From Kitasatospora atroaurantiaca (GTDB lineage Bacteria; Actinomycetota; Actinomycetes; Streptomycetales; Streptomycetaceae), in contig NZ_VIVR01000001.1 in the NCBI RefSeq assembly GCF_007828955.1, forward strand, positions 2,418,001-2,482,000: a stretch of DNA of 64,000 nt. Reading direction: 5' to 3'. How positions within the stretch are numbered: position 1 is the stretch's first letter; each line of letters starts with the position of its first letter. Both the position numbers and the translations under genes were made by a program. Below, piece after piece: positions 38,801 through 49,940 of the stretch. The notes under the pieces were generated by a model. It was not told where the DNA came from, did no database searches, and worked only from the letters and a program-made list of their open reading frames with translations.

Positions 38801-39315
38801 GCAGGGGCCTCCTCGGCGGCGGGCTCGGCAGTCGGCGCGGCGGCACCAGGCTCGGCGGCCGCCTCGGCCTCGGCGACGACCGGCGCACCGGCCGGGGACT
38901 CGGCACGCTTACGGGTCCGGCGGGCGCGCACCGGCTTCTCGGCGGGCTCGGCCTGGGCCTCGGCCACCGGCTCCGCCGGAGCCTCGGGCTCGGCAGCCGG
39001 CTCCGGGGCCGTCACGACGACCTCGGCGGCCTCCGGCGCACCGGCCGGGGACTCGGCACGCTTACGGGTCCGGCGGGCCCGTACGGGCTTCTCGGCAGCG
39101 GGCTCCGCCACCGGGGCGGCGACCGGCTCGGCCGGCAGCTCGGGGGTGGGGGTCTCGGCCGGCAGTACGGTCTCGGCGGCCTCCACGGCTGCGCCCTGCG
39201 GCGTGCCTGCCGGGCGGGAAACCGCTCGGCGGCGACGTCGCGGCGGCGCGGCGGAGCTGTCGGAATCGGAGCCGGCCGGGGCCGCAGACTGCTGCGGTTC
39301 GGTGTTCTCGAGCAT
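35878..39315 (-). CDS. rne: Ribonuclease E/G
   Basis: 1145 residues. The catalytic core begins near residue 485 (S1 domain, [31 protein letters not shown]). The RNase H-like and DNase I-like parts include [11 protein letters not shown] and IVIDFIDMV; the Zn-link is CVHCNGRG (near residue 885). The N-terminal about 470 residues are low-complexity, rich in Ala, Glu, Pro and Arg blocks, with a duplicated unit and an Arg-rich region before the core; the C-terminus is Lys/Ala-rich like histone H1. These tails replace the E. coli C-terminal scaffold, as in other actinobacteria. ATG 39315 has GGGAGA upstream. Function: mRNA decay, rRNA and tRNA maturation. Confidence 0.95.
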   Translation of the reverse strand: MLENTEPQQSAAPAGSDSDSSAAPPRRRRRAVSRPAGTPQGAAVEAAETVLPAETPTPELPAEPVAAPVAEPAAEKPVRARRTRKRAESPAGAPEAAEVVVTAPEPAAEPEAPAEPVAEAQAEPAEKPVRARRTRKRAESPAGAPVVAEAEAAAEPGAAAPTAEPAAEEAPAAPARRARRTRRVAEPAPVEVEETPEEEPVEAEAPAEEPEAVEEPQPVVEEAPAPRARRRAVRPSTAIFQAPVFQEPTPFVAPAPAAAPAAPAAAQAPAAPAAEVSEEDEFEYSGVGRRRRTGRQAVRVQTPSRTAPAARKPVEKAPAEKPVEVPVEEPVEAAAVTAGPEAEEEWEDGRPSRRRRRGGRRRRRGEAEEFEAETAEAEQPEVAAAEEEEEEEDDLAGGLASSRRRRRRRRRSGEAGVEVAAETTEDGVRTVVKVREPRRRSTEPSFDPDEVQSIKGSTRLEAKKQRRREGRELGRRRVPIITEAEFLARRESVERVMVVRQNGQRTQIGVLEDGVLVEHYVNKEQATSYVGNVYLGKVQNVLPSMEAAFVDIGKGRNAVLYAGEVNFGALGGHGGPRRIESVLKSGQSVLVQVSKDPIGHKGARLTSQISLPGRYLVYVPEGSMTGISRKLPENERARLKQILKKIVPEDAGVIVRTAAEGASEDELTRDVQRLQAQWEEIQKKASSGNAPALLYGEPDMTVRVVRDIFNEDFTKVIVSGDEAWNTIHEYVGGVAPDLAERLQRWTSDVDVFATYRIDEQLMKALDRKVWLPSGGSLVIDRTEAMVVVDVNTGKFVGQGGNLEETVTRNNIEAAEEIVRQLRLRDLGGIIVIDFIDMVLESNRDLVLRRLLECLGRDRTKHQVAEVTSLGLVQMTRKRVGQGLLESFSEGCVHCNGRGVIVHMEQPTAPGGGGGPVGTAGEAAAGGGKRRRRGKGGAAHEEPQAVEETHEHEEFEIVSGAEQLEIVASEPVAEPVAEPEVKAEPEAQPSLVEIPAAPAVGGRTRRRAVRKATAPAGAPGEAEIVVLQARADAAMEAALAAAPTAPVAEAAEPEAAPAEAEVPAEAVAAVEAVEAVEPAEVVETAEAEAEAPAPKKRAPRKAAAKKTAAAKTTATAKKTTARKTATKRTSAAAKKAAAAEGDSAAE
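38881..39078. repeat. 45-bp direct repeat in the RNase E N-terminal region
   Basis: 38881-38925 and 39034-39078 are identical over 45 bp, 153 bp (51 codons) apart, both in the same reading frame. They encode a duplicated unit of about 20 residues, including [16 protein letters not shown]. Probably slippage or recombination between repeats. Confidence 0.75.
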
Positions 39316-39734
39316 GCGGGTGGATCTCCCGTCAGGCCCCCGGGCTCCGCATCCGGGCACGGCGCGGCACCTGTGTTCCGGTCGGCCGCGAGCTTCGCGG
39401 GCCGACTCCCACGGTGTCGCCGTGCGGACGCGAGGCCGCACAGGGGCTCGTAGTCTCGCTCGGCGCCCCGCACGGTGCGGGGTGTCGAAAGTCTTCTGGT
39501 GTAACCAGTCTTCTGAGTTTTCAAAGCCGGGCCGTCCCCCGAACCGGATGGCTGCCGGACGGGTCCTCGGGCCCACCGACCATCCGGGTCGGCGGGCCAC
39601 AAGGGGCTGGCCTGCGTGCGACGGCGCTCGCTCCCCTGGGGAGCCGCGGGGGCCTGGAGGGCCACGGCCCGGAATCTTCCGGGCCCGGCCTTCCCCCCGC
39701 TAGGCGGACGCAGGTGCGCGCGGCCCGGCGGCTG
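39316..39734. other. 419-bp gap: rne leader/promoter and DUF2344 terminator
   Basis: No gene is visible. It holds GTCTTCTG at 39491-39498 and 39508-39515, 17 bp apart and enclosing CTGGTgtaACCAG. The rne promoter and a long 5' leader should lie here. RNase E autoregulation through its 5' leader is known in E. coli; no similarity was tested. Confidence 0.5.
39666..39685 (-). terminator. DUF2344 gene terminator candidate
   Basis: A perfect 9-bp stem (39666-39674 with 39677-39685), 2-nt loop, 50 nt past the stop. Confidence 0.55.
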
Positions 39735-40499
39735 CTAAAGGCCTGCCGGGGCCGCGGCGCGGTCGAGCGCCAGCGGGTCGGTCACCGTGCCGGTCTCCTC
39801 GTCGAGCGGCCCCTGCGCCAGCCTGGTCACCTCAGCGGGGACCGGCGGCGCCAGGTCGGCCGTCGCACGGAGACCTGACAAAACGTCGTCGGGTCGTACG
39901 GCTGGTGTGGCGTGTCGTACTACCAGCCGCAGTATCGCACAGGGATTGCCCGTACGAACATCGGCGGTACCGTCCGTGGCAGTGTCGTTACCGTCGCCGA
40001 CCTGCGGCGGGAGGAGTTCCAGGGCCGCCACGGCGCCGCGCGCGTCGAAGACCCGCACGCCGTTCTTGGTGAGCCGTTCGACCTCGACCTGCTCGGCAGC
40101 AAGGAAGAGCGCGATGGCCCGGGCCGCGTCCTCCGGTGCGACACGGTCCAGGCGGACCTGCCACTCGGAGGCCTCCAGGCGCTCCACGAAGTTCGGGGTA
40201 CGAACCTCGACGGCCTCGGTGATGTCCAGACCGGTGGGCAGCGACTCGTCGAGCTGCGCGCGCAGCTCCTCCGGGTCACGGATCTCGGCCAGGCCGATCT
40301 CCAGGTACTCGGCCTCGCTGGCCACCCCGGTGGGTGCGGCGTTGGCGTACGAGACCTTCGGGTGCGGGGTGAAGCCCGCGGAGTAGGCCATCGGGACGGC
40401 CGAGCGGCGCAGCGCGCGCTCGAACGCCCGCTGGAAGTCACGGTGGCTGGTGAAGCGCAGACGGCCGCGCTTGGTGTAGCGGAGACGGATGCGCTGCAC
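39735..40499 (-). CDS. DUF2344 protein (TIGR03936-like), radical-SAM-linked
   Basis: 254 residues starting at GTG: QRIRLRYTKRGRLRFTSHRDFQRAFERALRRS, PMAYSAGFTPHPKVSYANA, then a region with PTGLDITEAVEV. This family is found beside or fused to the B12-binding-domain radical SAM protein encoded at 41370. Their joint function is unknown; the location next to rne, rplU and rpmA suggests translation or RNA modification, but this is inference. Confidence 0.9.
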   Translation of the reverse strand: MQRIRLRYTKRGRLRFTSHRDFQRAFERALRRSAVPMAYSAGFTPHPKVSYANAAPTGVASEAEYLEIGLAEIRDPEELRAQLDESLPTGLDITEAVEVRTPNFVERLEASEWQVRLDRVAPEDAARAIALFLAAEQVEVERLTKNGVRVFDARGAVAALELLPPQVGDGNDTATDGTADVRTGNPCAILRLVVRHATPAVRPDDVLSGLRATADLAPPVPAEVTRLAQGPLDEETGTVTDPLALDRAAAPAGL

Positions 40500-40651
40500 C
40501 GTCGGCGCAGGCGGCGGACCGTCGGGCGTACGGCGTGCCAGGGTCGCTCAGTCCTTAGTCAGTTTGCCAGTCCGGCGGCGCGTGCTGCGCTCGAGCCGGA
40601 CTCTGTCAGCACAAGGGTACGCGCTGTGGCCCACCTACCCCGCCCGCCCGC

Positions 40652-41296
40652 TCACCCCAGCAGCGCCCGCCGGACCTCGCGCAGCACCCGGCGGACCTCC
40701 GCCTTGACCGGCCACCACACCTCGCGCCGCACCCAGCGGCACGGCCGTACCACCAGGAAGCGCCAGATCCGCCCGCCGATCCGCCAGGCCCAGGCGATCG
40801 CCCGGCCGATCTCCCGGAGTACCGGGTACAGCAGCGTCCGCCACAACCTGACGAGCGGGATCACCAGCAGATGGCGCAGCAGCCACAGCAGCGCACGGCC
40901 GACCGGGGCGAGGACATGGCGCCACAGCGTGTACAGCGGGACCAGGACCAGGTACTCGACCAGCCACGCGAGCCCCTTGACCAGGGCCGTCAACACCACC
41001 AGCAGCCCACGGCCGACCGGCGTCAGGATCTCCCGGTACAGCCGGCTCAGCGGGATGACGATCAGCACCCGCCCGACCGGCGCCAGCACGTACCGCCACA
41101 GCACGGCCAACGGCCACACCAGCAGGCCGTACAGCAGCTTGCCGAGCATCCGCCCGGCCCACTCCAGCGCCACCCCGACCGGGCGCAGCACGATGACCAG
41201 CAACTCCCAGAGGAACCGCAGCGGCACCACGACCACCAGCGCGACGCCCCGCACCACCCCGACCAGGCACCCCTCGGCCGGCCTCTGCTGCTCCAT
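40652..41296 (-). CDS. Repeat-built basic membrane protein, unknown function
   Basis: 214 residues. Five copies of a unit of about 20 residues are visible (LRFLWELLVIVLRPVGVAL 26-44; 63-82; 83-102; 121-140; 148-163), with core LWRxxLxPVGRxL. Helices are short, hydrophobic and separated by Arg. Trp, Arg and Leu are unusually common. It could insert as amphipathic hairpins rather than full spans. It sits between the radical SAM and DUF2344 genes; a terminator precedes it. No family is known to me. Confidence 0.7.
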   Translation of the reverse strand: MEQQRPAEGCLVGVVRGVALVVVVPLRFLWELLVIVLRPVGVALEWAGRMLGKLLYGLLVWPLAVLWRYVLAPVGRVLIVIPLSRLYREILTPVGRGLLVVLTALVKGLAWLVEYLVLVPLYTLWRHVLAPVGRALLWLLRHLLVIPLVRLWRTLLYPVLREIGRAIAWAWRIGGRIWRFLVVRPCRWVRREVWWPVKAEVRRVLREVRRALLG

Positions 41297-41315
41297 CGGT
41301 CTCCTTGCACGGGCA

Positions 41316-41352
41316 ACGGCCCTCCCCGTGCAGGACGCACGGGAAGGGCCGT
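41316..41352 (-). terminator. Radical SAM gene terminator
   Basis: A 16-bp stem with one mismatch (41316-41331 with 41337-41352), 5-nt loop, 18 nt past the stop. Confidence 0.8.
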
Positions 41353-41369
41353 CAGGTTACGGGCTGCGG

Positions 41370-43295
<1,926 letters not shown>

Positions 43296-43430
43296 GCGGG
43301 TGCGCCCTTTACGACGTGGACAAGGTGACCCTCAAGAGTAGCCCGACTGCGGAGGTCCGAAGGGCGCGCCGATGCTGAGAGAGACGAGCGACAAGCGACC
43401 GACGCAGGAGGGAGTGCCGGAGGGTGGGCC

Positions 43431-43457
43431 CCTCCTGCCCGATGGCGGGCAAGGAGG
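43431..43457 (-). terminator. rodA terminator candidate
   Basis: CCTCCTGCCCG with CGGGCAAGGAGG (one bulge), 4-nt loop, 52 nt past the rodA stop. Confidence 0.6.
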
Positions 43458-43508
43458 GCGAGCGTCAGCGTCGGGTACGAGCGCCCGGAGGGCCCAAGAA
43501 AGAGGTGC

Positions 43509-44708
43509 TCAGGTCCCTATGGGGCGCTGGCTGCGGACGGACTGGAGGAGGCCGACGGCGATCCAGACCGCGAACATGGACGAGCCGCCGTACGAGACGA
43601 AGGGCAGCGGGATCCCGGCGACGGGCATGATGCCGAGGTTCATCCCGATGTTCTCGAAGGCCTGGAAGGCGAACCAGGTGATGATGCCGGCCGCCAGGAT
43701 GGTCCCGTAGAGGTCGGTGGCCTGGCGGGCGATCCGGCAGGCGCGCCAGAGCACCACGCCGAGCAGCAGGATCAGCGCCAGGCCGCCGGCGAAGCCGAGC
43801 TCCTCGCCGGCGACGGTGAAGACGAAGTCGGTCTGCTGCTCGGGGACGAACTGGCCGGTGGTCTGGGTGCCGTGGAACAGGCCCATGCCGGTCAGCCCGC
43901 CCGAGCCGATGGCGATCCGGGCCTGGGCGGTGTTGTAGCCGACACCGGCCGGGTCGAGGGCCGGGTTGGCGAAGGCCGCGAAGCGGTCGATCTGGTACTT
44001 GCTGAGGATCCCCAGCTGCCAGATCGCGGCCGCGCCGGCGGCCCCCACCGTCATCAGACCGAAGACCCAGCGGTTGGCCGCACCCGAGCCCAGCAGGATG
44101 CCCATGATGGTGACGCCCATGACCATCACCGAACCGAGGTCGGGCATCAGCATCACGATGGCCATCGGGAGCGCGGCCACCCCGAGTGACTGCACCACAC
44201 TGCGGTCGGACGGGATCTCCCGCTCGCCCGCGTCCACCTGGGCGGAGAGGATCACCGCCATGCCCAGTACGATCCCCAGCTTGGCGAACTCGGCGGGCTG
44301 CAGCGAGAAGCCGCCGCCGAACTGGATCCAGGAGTGCGCGCCGTTGATGGTCGAGCCCAGCGGGCTGAGCACCGCCACGAGCATCAGCAGCACGGCGATG
44401 TAGACGAACGGCACGGCGGTGCGCAGCCGGCGATTCCCTATCAACACCACCACCACGCACAGCGCCACCCCGATCACCAGGTTGGTCAGGTGCCGGTAGA
44501 GGAAGTACTGCGGGTCCCCGTGGGTCAGCGCGTCACGCCCCCGGGTGGCCGACCAGACCAGCATCGAGCTGCCCAGCGAGAGCGCCAGCGCGGCCAGGAT
44601 CATGATCCAGTCGAGCCGCCGCAGCGGGGAGTCCTTGGCCAGCACCCGGGCCACCGAGCCGCGCTGCGGTGAGAGCCGGACGGGCCGGTACGAGCCGTAG
44701 GAGGTCAT
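43509..44708 (-). CDS. rodA: FtsW/RodA/SpoVE-type peptidoglycan polymerase
   Basis: 399 residues, ten or so helices. Seen: SLQPAEFAKLGIVLGMAV, IMLMPDLGSVMV, GGLTGMGLFHGTQ, FVFTVAGEELGF and the end IPLPFVSYGGSSM. SEDS proteins make glycan strands with a partner transpeptidase, here the PBP2 whose gene overlaps by 4 nt (ATGA). In Streptomyces the mre cluster works in spore wall synthesis. Starts at ATG 44708. Confidence 0.95.
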   Translation of the reverse strand: MTSYGSYRPVRLSPQRGSVARVLAKDSPLRRLDWIMILAALALSLGSSMLVWSATRGRDALTHGDPQYFLYRHLTNLVIGVALCVVVVLIGNRRLRTAVPFVYIAVLLMLVAVLSPLGSTINGAHSWIQFGGGFSLQPAEFAKLGIVLGMAVILSAQVDAGEREIPSDRSVVQSLGVAALPMAIVMLMPDLGSVMVMGVTIMGILLGSGAANRWVFGLMTVGAAGAAAIWQLGILSKYQIDRFAAFANPALDPAGVGYNTAQARIAIGSGGLTGMGLFHGTQTTGQFVPEQQTDFVFTVAGEELGFAGGLALILLLGVVLWRACRIARQATDLYGTILAAGIITWFAFQAFENIGMNLGIMPVAGIPLPFVSYGGSSMFAVWIAVGLLQSVRSQRPIGT

Positions 44709-46912
44709 GCCCGGCCCCTTCCGTTGGCGCGGGTGGGTTCCAGAGCGGCGAGCGCCAGGGTGTACGGGGTGCCGGCGCCGGTCGACGGCGTCGGGTCGAG
44801 GTAGGCGGCGGGCTTGATGATCGCGGTGCCGTCCGGGTTGAACTTGGGCAGCTCGGCCTGCGGCTTCGGCAGCAGCGCCTTGCTGTTGTCGACGTTGCCC
44901 TTGTCGTCCACGCCGTACAGCGCCTGGTAGATCCGGCGGACGGAGTCACCGGAACCACCGGAGCCGGTGCCACCTTGGCTTATCGTCATCACGACCGCAT
45001 AGTCGGCGCTGTACGTGGTCAGCCACGAGGTGGTCTGCTTGCCGGCGACCTCGGCGGTGCCGGTCTTGGCGTGCAGCTCGATCTTGCCCTGCGGCCAGCC
45101 CGCGCCGGTGAACTTCCACGCCGCGGTACCGCTGGTGATGACGCCGGCGGTGGCCTGGTCGATGTAGCTCAGCAGCTGCCCCTGGGCGGGGATCTTGCCG
45201 TCCTCGTGCGGGGCGATGTCCCGGACGAGCTTGCCGTTCGGGCTGACGATCGCCTTGCCGACGGTCGGCCGGTAGAGCGTGCCGCCGTTGGCGAGGGCGG
45301 AGTAGATCCGGGCCATCTGCAGCGGTGTGACCAGGGTGTCGCCCTGGCCGATGGCGAAGTTGACCGAGTCACCGGCGCGCATCACATTGCCGTCGATGCA
45401 GTTCTCGCGGGCGATCTCGTCGGTGTACTCGTGGCCGCCCTTGGCCGCCTGCGCGCACCAGGCGTCCTTGTTGGCGTCGTAGAAGGACTGCTTCCACTGC
45501 CGGTCGGGCACCCGGCCGGGCACCTCGCCGGGCAGGTCGATGCCGGTCTTGGCGCCGAGGCCGAACTGGTGGGCCGTCTTGAAGAACCAGTCGCCCGGGT
45601 CCTTCTTGGGCTTGATGCCGCCGTCCTTCATCCACTGGTCGTAGGCCAGGCCGTAGAAGACGGTGTCGCAGGAGATCTCCAGCGCCTTCTCCAGCGAGAT
45701 GTCGCCGAAGCTCTCGCTCTCGAAGTTCTTGAACTCGCGGCCCCCGATGGTCAGGCTCTTCGGGCAGGGGTAGCGGCCGTTGAGGGAGTAGCCGGCCTGC
45801 ACGGCGGCGGTCGTGGAGATCACCTTGAACGTGGAACCCGGCGCGGACTGACCCTGTATGGCCCGGTTGATCAGCGGGAAGTTGGAATCCTTGCTGGTCA
45901 GGGCCTGGTAGTCCTTGGCCGAGATGCCGCCGACCCAGAGGTTGGGGTCGAAGGTGGGTGCGCTGGCCATCGCGATGATCCGGCCGGTGTGCACGTCCAT
46001 CACGACGGCGGCGCCCGAGTCGGCCTCGTAGTTCTTGTTGGTCTCCTTGTCGAAGACCTTCCGGGCGTCCGTCATGGCCTGCGCCAGCTGGTCCTCGACG
46101 GCCTTCTGGACCCGCGCGTCGATGCTGGTCACCAGGTTGTTGCCGGGCTGCGCGGGGGTGTTGCCGGCGCTGCCGATGACCCGGCCGAGGTTGTCGACCT
46201 CCAGCCGGTCGATGCCGGTGGTGCCGCGCAGGTCGTCGTCGTAGACGGACTCGAGCCCGGCCCGGCCGACCTGGTCGGAGGGCAGCCGCCGCTCACGGCC
46301 GGTCTTCTCGGCCGACTTGCTGACCTCCTCGTCCGTCACCGGCGAGAGGTAGCCGAGCACCTGGGCGGCGCTGGCCCCCTCGGTGCCCGGGTAGCGCCGG
46401 ACGGAGGTGGGCTGGGCGGTGACGCCGGGGAAGTCCTCGCGGCGTTCCATTATCTGCATCGCCTGCTGGGTGGTGGCCTGCTGGGTGACCGGGATCGGCT
46501 GGTACGGCGAGCCGTTCCAGCACGGCTGCGGGGTCTTGGCGTCGCAGAGCCGGACCTTCTCCTGGACTTCCTTGGCCGGTACGCCGAGCACCTGGGCGAG
46601 CCGGGTCAGCACGGCCTTGCCGTGGTCCTTCTGCTGGAGCAGCGAGGTCCGGCTGACCGAGACCACCAGTTTGGCCTCGTTGCCGACCAGCACGCGGCCG
46701 GAGGCGTCCAGGATCTCGCCGCGGATGGCCGGTTCGACCACCTCGCGGATGTGGTTGCCCTGTGCCTTGGCGACGTACTCGCTGCCGGTGCGGATCTGCA
46801 GGTACCAGAGCCGGCCGCCGAGCGTGGCGAGCAGCGACAGCACCAGGATCTGCAGGACCACCAGACGGATCGTCACCCGCCGGGTGCGGCCGGTCTCCGG
46901 GATATTGCTCAC
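44705..46912 (-). CDS. pbp2: Penicillin-binding protein 2 (class B transpeptidase)
   Basis: 735 residues. N-terminal helix (IRLVVLQILVLSLLATLGGRLWYLQI), dimerization region, transpeptidase domain with the Ser nucleophile in QSAPGSTFK (SxxK), NFAIGQGD region, and KTGTAEV (KTG). The Pro/Thr-rich end is short. It crosslinks new wall with RodA, whose gene overlaps by 4 nt. It is translated after mreD, in the cluster mreB-mreC-mreD-pbp2-rodA. Starts at GTG or ATG 46912 (GTG by reading). Confidence 0.95.
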   Translation of the reverse strand: MSNIPETGRTRRVTIRLVVLQILVLSLLATLGGRLWYLQIRTGSEYVAKAQGNHIREVVEPAIRGEILDASGRVLVGNEAKLVVSVSRTSLLQQKDHGKAVLTRLAQVLGVPAKEVQEKVRLCDAKTPQPCWNGSPYQPIPVTQQATTQQAMQIMERREDFPGVTAQPTSVRRYPGTEGASAAQVLGYLSPVTDEEVSKSAEKTGRERRLPSDQVGRAGLESVYDDDLRGTTGIDRLEVDNLGRVIGSAGNTPAQPGNNLVTSIDARVQKAVEDQLAQAMTDARKVFDKETNKNYEADSGAAVVMDVHTGRIIAMASAPTFDPNLWVGGISAKDYQALTSKDSNFPLINRAIQGQSAPGSTFKVISTTAAVQAGYSLNGRYPCPKSLTIGGREFKNFESESFGDISLEKALEISCDTVFYGLAYDQWMKDGGIKPKKDPGDWFFKTAHQFGLGAKTGIDLPGEVPGRVPDRQWKQSFYDANKDAWCAQAAKGGHEYTDEIARENCIDGNVMRAGDSVNFAIGQGDTLVTPLQMARIYSALANGGTLYRPTVGKAIVSPNGKLVRDIAPHEDGKIPAQGQLLSYIDQATAGVITSGTAAWKFTGAGWPQGKIELHAKTGTAEVAGKQTTSWLTTYSADYAVVMTISQGGTGSGGSGDSVRRIYQALYGVDDKGNVDNSKALLPKPQAELPKFNPDGTAIIKPAAYLDPTPSTGAGTPYTLALAALEPTRANGRGRA

Positions 46913-46925
46913 GTGCGGTCGCTCC

Positions 46926-47567
46926 TCAGGGGCGCTTGGCCAGGCCGAGCATGCGCTTCTTCTTGCCGTAGTTCGGCAGCGGCGAGGCCTCGCGGGTGGT
47001 GCGGTAGCGGGCCAGCGTGCCGAGACCGGGGCCGCTGGAGTCGTCGGCCTCCGCGTGGGCGGGATCGTTGTCGAAGCGGCGGGCCAGCAGCATCACGGCG
47101 GGCACCACGAACGGCGCCAGCAGGACGTCGTACAGCAGCGCGCTGAAGACCAGTCCGGTGAGGCCGACGTGCCGGGCGGCGGTGTCGCCGACCAGTGCGC
47201 CGACCGTCGCGTACATCAGGGTGGACACCACGGCCGCCCCGGCCACCACGACCAGGGCGCTGGACACCGAGCGGTGGCGGCCGCCCTCCGGGCGCAGCAG
47301 CCCGGCGGCGTACCCGAGCAGGCAGAGCACCAGCGCGTAGCGGCCGATGGCGTGGTCGGAGGGCGGGGCGAGGTCGGCCAGCAGGCCGGCCGTGAAGCCG
47401 ACCAGACAGCCGCCGGTCGGCCCGTACACCAGGGCCAGGCCGACCACGATCAGCATCAGCAGGTCCGGCGTGGCGCCGGGCAGTTGGAGCTGGCCGAGCA
47501 CGCTGACCTGGATCACCAGGCCGAGCAGGACCAGGACGGCGGAGAGCAGGATGCGGCTGGGGCGCAC
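46926..47567 (-). CDS. mreD: Rod-shape membrane protein MreD
   Basis: 213 residues, five to six helices (ILLSAVLVLLGLVIQVSVLGQLQLPGATPDLLMLIVVGLAL). The 16-residue basic tail GKKKRMLGLAKRP is cytoplasmic. MreD works with MreC in the elongasome. Only 3 nt after mreC and 13 nt before pbp2, so cotranscribed. Confidence 0.93.
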   Translation of the reverse strand: MRPSRILLSAVLVLLGLVIQVSVLGQLQLPGATPDLLMLIVVGLALVYGPTGGCLVGFTAGLLADLAPPSDHAIGRYALVLCLLGYAAGLLRPEGGRHRSVSSALVVVAGAAVVSTLMYATVGALVGDTAARHVGLTGLVFSALLYDVLLAPFVVPAVMLLARRFDNDPAHAEADDSSGPGLGTLARYRTTREASPLPNYGKKKRMLGLAKRP

Positions 47568-47570
47568 GGT

Positions 47571-48515
47571 TCAGTTCCCCCCTGTGGGACTGGCTGCGGC
47601 GGTCGGCGGTACGGCCGCCACGGGGGCCGAAGGGGCGGCGGAGGGTGCCGGGGCCGGGGACGGCGGCAGCACCGCGTCGCGCGGGTCGGTACGCGGCGGT
47701 ACGACCACCACGCCGACCAGGTCGAGCCGGGTGAACTGCACGAAGGGCTCGACCAGGATGGTCTTGGTGAGCTGGCCCGGCGTCGCCTCGACCTCGACCA
47801 CCTTGCCGACCGGTACCCCGGCGACGAACGGGCGGCCGCTCTGCGAGCCGAAGGTCACCAGCCGGTCCCCCGTCTTGACCTGCGCCTTGCCGTTGAGCAG
47901 CGAGACCCGCATCGGGCCGGTGCCCTGGCCGTTGGCGAAGCCGATCTCGCCGCTGCTCTCCAGCCGGGTGCCAGCCGTGAAGCCGGGGTCGGAGGCGAGC
48001 AGCACGGTGGCGGTGGTGCGGGCGACGGTGGTGACTCGGCCGACCAGGCCCTGGCCGTTGATCACGGTCATGTCCTTGGTGAGGCCGTCGTCGCTGCCGG
48101 CGTCGATGGTGATGGTCCAGGAGAAGCCCTGGGCCGCGCCGATCGCGATGACCTGGGCGGCCTTGATGGTGTAGCCGCCGGCGCCGGCCGTACGGAGCAG
48201 CTCGTCCAGCTGCTTGGTACGGCCGGACGCGGTGTCGGAGGAGGCCAGGCGCTGGCGCAGCTCGGTGTTCTCGCGGGTGATCTGGTCCAGCCGCTGCTGG
48301 TGGGTGCCCGCGTCGCGGAGCGCCCGGACGGTGCCGGCCACCGGGTCGACGGCGTCCGACGCGGCCTTCTCGACCGGCCCGAGGAGGCCGGCGGCGGCCC
48401 GTCGGGCACCGCCCAGCGGGGAGCTCTCACCGCCCCTGATGTCGACGGTGATGAGTGCGAAGGCGACGGCGACCAGCAGGATGAGCAGTAGCCGGCTCTC
48501 TCGGGTGTCCCTCAC
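47571..48515 (-). CDS. mreC: Rod-shape protein MreC
   Basis: 314 residues: N-terminal helix (LLLILLVAVAFALITVDIRG), coiled coil (DQITRENTELRQRLASSD), then beta domains with VTTVARTTATVLLASDPGFTAG. The C-terminal tail is Pro/Ala-rich. MreC scaffolds RodA-PBP2. It lies 103 nt after mreB, with a strong hairpin between. Confidence 0.94.
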   Translation of the reverse strand: MRDTRESRLLLILLVAVAFALITVDIRGGESSPLGGARRAAAGLLGPVEKAASDAVDPVAGTVRALRDAGTHQQRLDQITRENTELRQRLASSDTASGRTKQLDELLRTAGAGGYTIKAAQVIAIGAAQGFSWTITIDAGSDDGLTKDMTVINGQGLVGRVTTVARTTATVLLASDPGFTAGTRLESSGEIGFANGQGTGPMRVSLLNGKAQVKTGDRLVTFGSQSGRPFVAGVPVGKVVEVEATPGQLTKTILVEPFVQFTRLDLVGVVVVPPRTDPRDAVLPPSPAPAPSAAPSAPVAAVPPTAAASPTGGN

Positions 48516-48553
48516 GGTGCTGGAGCTGCCCCTTCGTTCCGTGACCGGTGCCG

Positions 48554-48591
48554 GGCCCCTCGCCGGGCGCTGTGGGCGCCCGGTGAGGGCC
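48554..48591 (-). terminator. Hairpin between mreB and mreC
   Basis: 48554-48570 pairs with 48576-48591 (about 15 bp, one bulge and one G-U), 5-nt loop. Likely to reduce transcription beyond mreB; readthrough to mreC remains possible. Confidence 0.65.
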
Positions 48592-48618
48592 GTTCAGTTG
48601 AAAGACTGTCTGACTTGC

Positions 48619-49656
48619 TCAACGACGCGGTTGGGCGTCGAGTACCTGCTGGAGTGCCTCGAACTCCTCGACGCACTTGCCGGAGCCCAGCGCGACGGAG
48701 TCGAGAGGGTTCTCGGCGATGTGGATCGGCATGCCGGTCTCGCGGCGCAGCCGCTCGTCCAGGCCGCGCAGCAGGGCGCCGCCGCCGGTGAGCACGATTC
48801 CACGGTCCATCACATCGCCCGCGAGCTCGGGCGGGCACTGGTCCAGGGTGGTCTTGACCGCGTCGATGATGGAGTTGACCGGCTCGTCGATGGCCTCGCG
48901 GACCTCGGCGGCGGAGATCACCACCGTCTTCGGCAGGCCGCTGACCAGGTCGCGGCCGCGGATCTCGGCGTGCTCGTCCTTCTCGCCCTCCAGCGCGAAG
49001 GCCGAACCGATGCTCATCTTGATCTGCTCGGCGCTGCGCTCACCGAGGAGGAGCGAGTACTCCTTCTTGATGTGCTGGACGATCGCGTTGTCCAGCTCGT
49101 CGCCGGCCACCCGGATGGACTGAGCGGTGACGATGCCGCCGAGCGAGATGACCGCGACCTCGGTGGTGCCGCCGCCGATGTCCACCACCATGTTGCCGGT
49201 GGCCTCGTGGACGGGCAGGCCCGCACCGATCGCGGCCGCCATCGGCTCCTCGATGATGTGCACCTGGCGGGCACCGGCCTGGGCGCTGGCCTCGATCACG
49301 GCGCGGCGCTCGACCCCGGTGATACCGGAGGGCACGCAGACCACGACGCGGGGGCGGGCCAGGTAGCGGCGGCGGTGGATCTTCAGGATGAAGTACCGGA
49401 GCATCCGCTCGGTGATCTCGAAGTCGGCGATCACGCCGTCCTTGAGCGGCCGGATGGCGACGATGTTCCCGGGCGTACGCCCGATCATCTTCTTCGCCTC
49501 GGAGCCGACCGCCAGGATGCCGCCGGTGTTGGTGTTGACCGCGACGACTGACGGCTCGTTGAGGACGATCCCCTTGCCCCTGACGTACACCAGCGTGTTG
49601 GCAGTGCCGAGGTCGATCGCCATGTCACGGCCGATGAACGACAGGTTGTTGGCCAT
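48619..49656 (-). CDS. mreB: Actin-like rod-shape protein MreB
   Basis: 345 residues. Phosphate-1 motif [12 protein letters not shown], connect-1, phosphate-2 [18 protein letters not shown] and the adenosine motif [18 protein letters not shown] are all intact. The membrane-targeting start is [15 protein letters not shown]. In Streptomyces MreB polymers support spore-wall synthesis rather than hyphal growth. Starts at ATG 49656; the 284-bp gap upstream holds its promoter and an ndk terminator. Confidence 0.97.
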   Translation of the reverse strand: MANNLSFIGRDMAIDLGTANTLVYVRGKGIVLNEPSVVAVNTNTGGILAVGSEAKKMIGRTPGNIVAIRPLKDGVIADFEITERMLRYFILKIHRRRYLARPRVVVCVPSGITGVERRAVIEASAQAGARQVHIIEEPMAAAIGAGLPVHEATGNMVVDIGGGTTEVAVISLGGIVTAQSIRVAGDELDNAIVQHIKKEYSLLLGERSAEQIKMSIGSAFALEGEKDEHAEIRGRDLVSGLPKTVVISAAEVREAIDEPVNSIIDAVKTTLDQCPPELAGDVMDRGIVLTGGGALLRGLDERLRRETGMPIHIAENPLDSVALGSGKCVEEFEALQQVLDAQPRR

Positions 49657-49891
49657 GGGGTGTGGAGTGCCTTCCCGAGCTCGGATTCAGGTGACGGGGA
49701 GTGGGGGCGGACATCGGCTGAGCAGCCGTACCGGGCCCATGAGTTGTGCTCCATCGTAGCCACGCCGGTCATCGCGAACAGCGGGGCACGGCATGCCGCC
49801 CATTCTCCGGCGGCGCGATGGCATCTCATGGGATTGGGACGCCGTGTCGGAGCTCGGAGTTCCGTATTTGAGGATCAGATTCTGAGATTCA

Positions 49892-49932
49892 CCTGGTCGG
49901 GCCAGGCGCTGCACGCACCCCGCCCGACCAGG
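49892..49932 (-). terminator. ndk terminator candidate
   Basis: An 11-bp perfect stem (49892-49902 with 49922-49932), long loop, 9 nt past the ndk stop. Confidence 0.55.
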
Positions 49933-49940
49933 GGAATCGG

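Noticed and set aside
36463..39453. 996-codon plus-strand frame over RNase E
   Set aside because: Shadow of the repetitive low-complexity RNase E region; no recognisable domain.
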